Shown in pieces: positions 59,737-64,000 of a DNA stretch of 64,000 nt (within the stretch, counting starts at the first letter, position 1; each line of letters opens with the position of its first letter). The DNA is from Rostratula benghalensis (Eukaryota > Chordata > Aves > Charadriiformes > Rostratulidae): assembly GCA_013399305.1 (NCBI GenBank), contig VXAI01000310.1, positions 694,901-758,900 of the forward strand, read 5' to 3'. Position numbers and translations under genes: made by a program. The notes under the pieces were generated by a model. It saw nothing but the letters and a program-made list of their open reading frames with translations. It made no database searches and was not told the origin of the DNA.

Positions 59737-62700
59737 TCTCTGCTTCTAGGCAGGGAAAAAAGTTAACCTTTATTTCTAAATTCTGGCAAAGCCAGGGAGA
59801 GGCCTAGAATTAGCACTCTGAGGTTTTTGGAAGACTTTCTGAGACTGCCGTCGTTTCTCCTCAGCAGGCAGCAGAGACTCAGCAGAAAACACAAACTCCT
59901 TTTCTCCCCAGCGGAGCAGAACCCGGGCAGGTCTGTGTCCCACCTGCTGCTCTGCAGTCACTCACCACTATCAGCCAGCAGCTGAAAGGGGCGCTTCTCT
60001 TCATCTGTGCCACGCTGCCATCACACGTGAAACTGGGTTTTTTTCATCGCAGAGCTTTTCTGTGCCTTGGGAACAAGCACTCCAGCTGTTGGCTCTTGTC
60101 CCTGGACGTGAGCTCAAACGGGGTTACGTGACTGTTACTCCAGCTGCTTTGTGCCACCGGATTTGTGGTCAGGTCTTGGTACCAAATACTGCACTCTCGG
60201 GGGGAGTGAACAAAGACCACGTGGTTCTTTGTTGCCAGCTGGGGCAACTGCACCACGGCAGATCATCAACCTCTCTTCCTCCACCTCACCTCCCCATTGA
60301 CTACGTATTTCCTGGAAGTTTCCTGTGCTTGATTTGCAATGCTAAAAGTTCCTCAGCTGCAGCCTGCTCTTAACCTGAGAGTGTGTTAAGCCAGATGTGT
60401 GCCTGTGACTCTTCAAGAACACCCTGTTGCTAACACAGCTGAGCAAGGTAGCATGTCTCCCACGTACAGAAACTCAGACGAGAACCAAACCCAGTACCTT
60501 CTGGGTACTACCCTTCAAAGCAGGGCTGGTCAAACAGGCCTCAGCAAGACATGCCTCTGCCTTCTCTGGATTACACTGTGTGACCTGATTGACTCTCGGG
60601 TCCTTGCAGCTTCTGTGAAATCTCAGCCAGCGAGCGATGCATCCCTTCTGCCTCTGAGGAGCACCTCTTCAGGAACTGCTTTGTCCAGAGATGCTGAAAG
60701 CCAAGTGCGGTAAGATCACACTGTCTGTTTCTGCATCAGAACTGGGTCACCATAGTTTTAGCTCTCCTAGTATCATTCTTGAGTGGCTTATGCAATGCCA
60801 GGACAATGTTGTTCCCTGTGTCAGCAATGTGGTGTGAACCTATGCTTCTTACACCACAAAAGTTACTGAGCCCAGCAGCACCTGCTCCTGGCACCAAAGG
60901 CCACTGTTGAAAACGCTTCTCAGTCTCTGCAGTTTTGCATCTTTCAGTCTCTGTGCCAAGAGATGGAATCTCCTGAGTTGTTTCTCACTGTCACACACAG
61001 TGTGATGATGAACTTTTTCCTCCTGCTTTTTTTTTTGTTTGTTTGTTTGAGATCACAACACTGGGCTGAGAGAGAGCTCCAGTGTGGTGCCAGATTGATC
61101 TCAGCAGTCTTGTGCCCTCTGTGCAGAGCTCCTGAGAGACTGAGGCTTCAGTTCTTCCTGACCTGCTGAAATGGGGTAGCTACGGGTCCTGGAATCTCAG
61201 TAACATAAGGGACTGCTGTGTTCTACAACGGGTGGATGACAACTAAGAAACTTTGCTGTTTTGAAGTCTCAGGTAAGACTTGGGCAGAATGCAAATGTCA
61301 AAACCTGATCTTAAAATAACAGCTCTGTTAGCACACAGGCTTTCAGTAGTGATCTTTCTCGGTTGCAGAGACTACTTGACTTTTTTCTTGTAAGCTCATG
61401 TGAATCTGAACTTTTTTGTTTGCTTTGTCTTATGATTTCTTTGTTGGTTTTTTTTTTTTTTTTAGTAAGTTCATGAAAAGTTTCACATCTTTATAACACA
61501 AAAGGGAAACATACCTAGAAGAAATGTAACTGGTGAAGACTGGTTTCTACACAAGTTGCTTGGTTTTTTTGGACTGATGCTCTTCAATGAGCTGAAGTTT
61601 TATGGCAGAGCTCCATACGGAAAAACGCAACCGGATACACAGAAAACCAGGCATGCAGCAAATCAGCTATTGCAGTGTTCCAGAAGTTTAAGGTTATAAC
61701 TCAGTTTAGCATGTTACTGTTTTTCCCATTCCCTGAAAAAAACCCAAACCAACAAACCCCATACAGTACAGTTCATTAGAATTCAACACTTGCTGTACTG
61801 CAGTATTAATTTAGTTTAAAAATTCTTGAATCCTTTCCACTCCTGAATGTTTCTACTTTGCTCAAAATACTCATGTAAAACTTAAAGCACTTAAAGTTTT
61901 ACCTTTCTCTTCTGCTTGTATTAGTAATACTGAGCTTTAACCTTCGTATTTAATGTTTCTGGACTTGCTCACAGTGATTTGTGTTGAGAGTATCTACTGA
62001 TTTGTCTGCATTTCTAGGGCACAGTCAACTGCCTCAGCACTCACACAACAAACACCTGGACTAGTAGCTGCTGTCTTGGTTACTTTATACAATTAACATA
62101 AATAGCTTCCTATTTGTTTGTTTGTTTTTCTTTCAAATGCTTCCCTGCATCCTTCCTAATGTAATATTTTGGGGTAGTCCTTGCAAATACTGCACATTGC
62201 TATTTCTTTCCTTATTACTGTCCACAAAGAATGCTTTGCTTAGTCTGATTGAAGTTTGATTGGTTTCTAAACCCATTTCAGAATTCATTAAAATTACTGT
62301 AAATATCTACCACAGAGTACAAGTGGAATATCATGGTATTGCATAACATGAAAGTTAACTGAAGGCTATCTTGTCCCACGCTCTGTGACACAGGGACAAC
62401 ATGATTCATGACATTACCACATTTCTGCCAGTATTTTCTTCTTCAAACTTTATCTTCCCAGGAATTTGTTCTCTAGATCAATTAAAGATCCTCCAGTGAT
62501 GTCAGTAGGTGTTGGACAGAACAGCAGGAACAGTACTTATAATAACCTTTAAACTTCATTGGGATGGTATTTTGTCACACAAAAGAAAAAAATATCTTCA
62601 ATCTGCTCTGAAAGTAAGATGCCTTCTATGCGTGAGAAAAGAAAACTGAACTGCCTTAGTTTTTTACTTCCACCACCTGCGATACATGGAGGCAAATGTA

Positions 62701-63322
62701 TATTTGAACTATTCTACTGAGATGGAAGTAAAAACATATCTACATGTTTCATATACGTATTTTCCATTTTGCCACTGTCCTTTTTCACATCTAAGAGCAC
62801 TCAACCCTGTTCATGGCAATTGGTGGTCATTTTCATATAAAGCTATATGATGACAAAGGAGATGACGAACTGATGCAAATCAGGAAGTGACTTCAAAAGA
62901 GATTGTGTTAGAAATTAGGAACTGTAGCCTGACAACAGGCAATCTCTTAGTAGTCCCTGTCTTACAGACTCACTCTCAGTATTTACAGAGAGGGAAAAAG
63001 GAAGTGCTTCTTCATCCCAACATAATTAGCTTAATGAAAACTTAAAAAAACCCCCCTGTAATAAACTTACGCACTCCCGCCCCTTGCCAGTCTTGTTGTT
63101 GGGGAGAACCCAATATATCACCTTTACTTTGCTGCATGTAAGTTAAAAGATGAACACCACATATGGCCTATTCGGGGAAGGTCACGAGGTGTATGCGCTG
63201 TCTCCTACCCCTTGAAACAAACCAGCTCTCTTCCGAGGCGATTTAAACACCAGTAACTAGGTTTTAGGTATTATGTGAAAGAAAATCGTGGCAGGCATGT
63301 GCCATTCCATGTATTTAGTTAT

Positions 63323-63328
63323 TTTATT
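63323..63328 (-). terminator. Candidate minus-strand poly(A) signal
   Basis: AATAAA on the minus strand in an AT-rich setting. By synteny the next gene to the right should be JAK2, with its 3' end pointing into this window, and this could be its poly(A) site. No JAK2 coding sequence is visible. Confidence 0.25.
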
Positions 63329-64000
63329 TTTCACTATCCAAACTCAAAAGAAATGCACAGTTAAGTTTCAGGTATCAATACAGAGTTTTCTAAAAAATAC
63401 CCCTTTCATGTTCACCTCAGGAAACCATGAGTTCAAACGTTTGCAGTCCAACCATAAGTAGCAGGTGTTTATTTTCCCCCACCCCCTCCCTAAAGGGACT
63501 TTTTCTACTTTAATATAAAGTATCATAAACCTCTTATTCAAAAAGCAAAATTCAGAAAGTAACCTCTTAGCCAAGCACTTTTCAGAACTACTGTCTGGCA
63601 TGGCACAACCTTAAGCAGTTTCTTTTGGTATAGTAATTCTTGCGCTTTTCAGTCAGGTTAGGTCTCTGTGAGATTTTTAGATTTAAGGCAGACAATGCAC
63701 AGTTTAGAAATACATTAGCACGTATTTGTCACGGTATGGCATTTTCCATAGACATCAATTTTTCATAAATCATTGTGCATTTCACATTTCGGAAAGCTTC
63801 TTCAGTGTTCCACATCAGCCTTTTCCCACCAGTCTTGTTTTTCTTCCATGCTCCTACTTTTGCTCTCAGAACTCTATCCTCCAGGTGTTTGTGATCATAC
63901 CCTCCTGAAAGACTTGCTTTCTGTACCAGAGATACGTTTCTTCAAACAGTAACATTTTTCCCCATACATTTCAAGGCAGTTAGCTGGTCAACATCTCAAC

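Larger units (their letters stand above)
56470..64000. other. Downstream intergenic DNA
   Basis: No gene was recognised with confidence. It holds an (AC)n run (58444-58463), a 26-T tract (59706-59731), open stretches at 59.5-60.7 kb that match no family I know, a possible small secreted-peptide exon on the minus strand at 58837-58944, and a minus-strand AATAAA at 63323-63328. Confidence 0.5.

Noticed and set aside
60062..60713. Cys-containing ORFs downstream of relaxin as an insulin-like gene (INSL6 position)
   Set aside because: Neither shows the B-chain CGxxx or the A-chain CC-x3-C-x8-C pattern, and no leader or processing site is present.

Overview
The window is vertebrate nuclear DNA and almost certainly from a bird. 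Three things point there: recognisable spliced vertebrate genes, CR1 LINE fragments on both strands as the dominant repeat, and the gene order CD274 - PLGRKT - relaxin. In mammals the same block lies next to JAK2 on 9p24, and in birds it is expected on the Z chromosome. The chromosome assignment is inference, since nothing in the window proves it. There are no prokaryotic features or CRISPR arrays.

Layout. (1) About 0.7-8.15 kb, minus strand: CD274 (PD-L1). The signal-peptide, IgV, IgC and transmembrane exons have matching phase-1 splice sites. The leader exon is joined by inference to a noncoding first exon inside a CpG island at about 7.5-8.1 kb. An IRF-type element and a STAT-like element lie just upstream of that island. 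Intron 1 carries short degenerate pieces that resemble B7-family IgV strands. (2) 8.2-19.2 kb: intergenic, with a 2.3 kb decayed CR1 on the minus strand, a second CR1 3' end, low-complexity tracts and a 370-base assembly gap. (3) 19.4-47 kb, plus strand: PLGRKT, the plasminogen receptor with a C-terminal lysine. It has four coding exons, encodes 147 residues, starts from a CpG island and has a 21 kb first coding intron containing several CR1 copies. (4) 47-53.2 kb: PLGRKT 3' flank and intergenic DNA with a possible LTR-like segment. (5) 53.2-56.45 kb, plus strand: a complete two-exon relaxin-family hormone gene encoding 200 residues, with a TATA box and a CpG-rich promoter. Its B and A chains look like relaxin-3 although the locus is that of RLN1/RLN2. 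(6) 56.5-64 kb: no convincing gene. A minus-strand poly(A) signal near 63.3 kb could belong to a gene entering from the right; by synteny JAK2 would be expected there.

The three genes do not form a pathway. CD274 is an immune checkpoint ligand, PLGRKT captures plasminogen at the cell surface, and relaxin is a secreted peptide hormone. The CD274 and PLGRKT 5' ends face away from each other with about 11 kb between their CpG islands. PLGRKT and relaxin are in tandem. I found no clear undescribed system. The observations most worth following are the relaxin-3-like hormone at the relaxin locus, the Ig-like fragments in CD274 intron 1, the short predicted PD-L1 tail and the IRF/STAT-like sites at the CD274 promoter.
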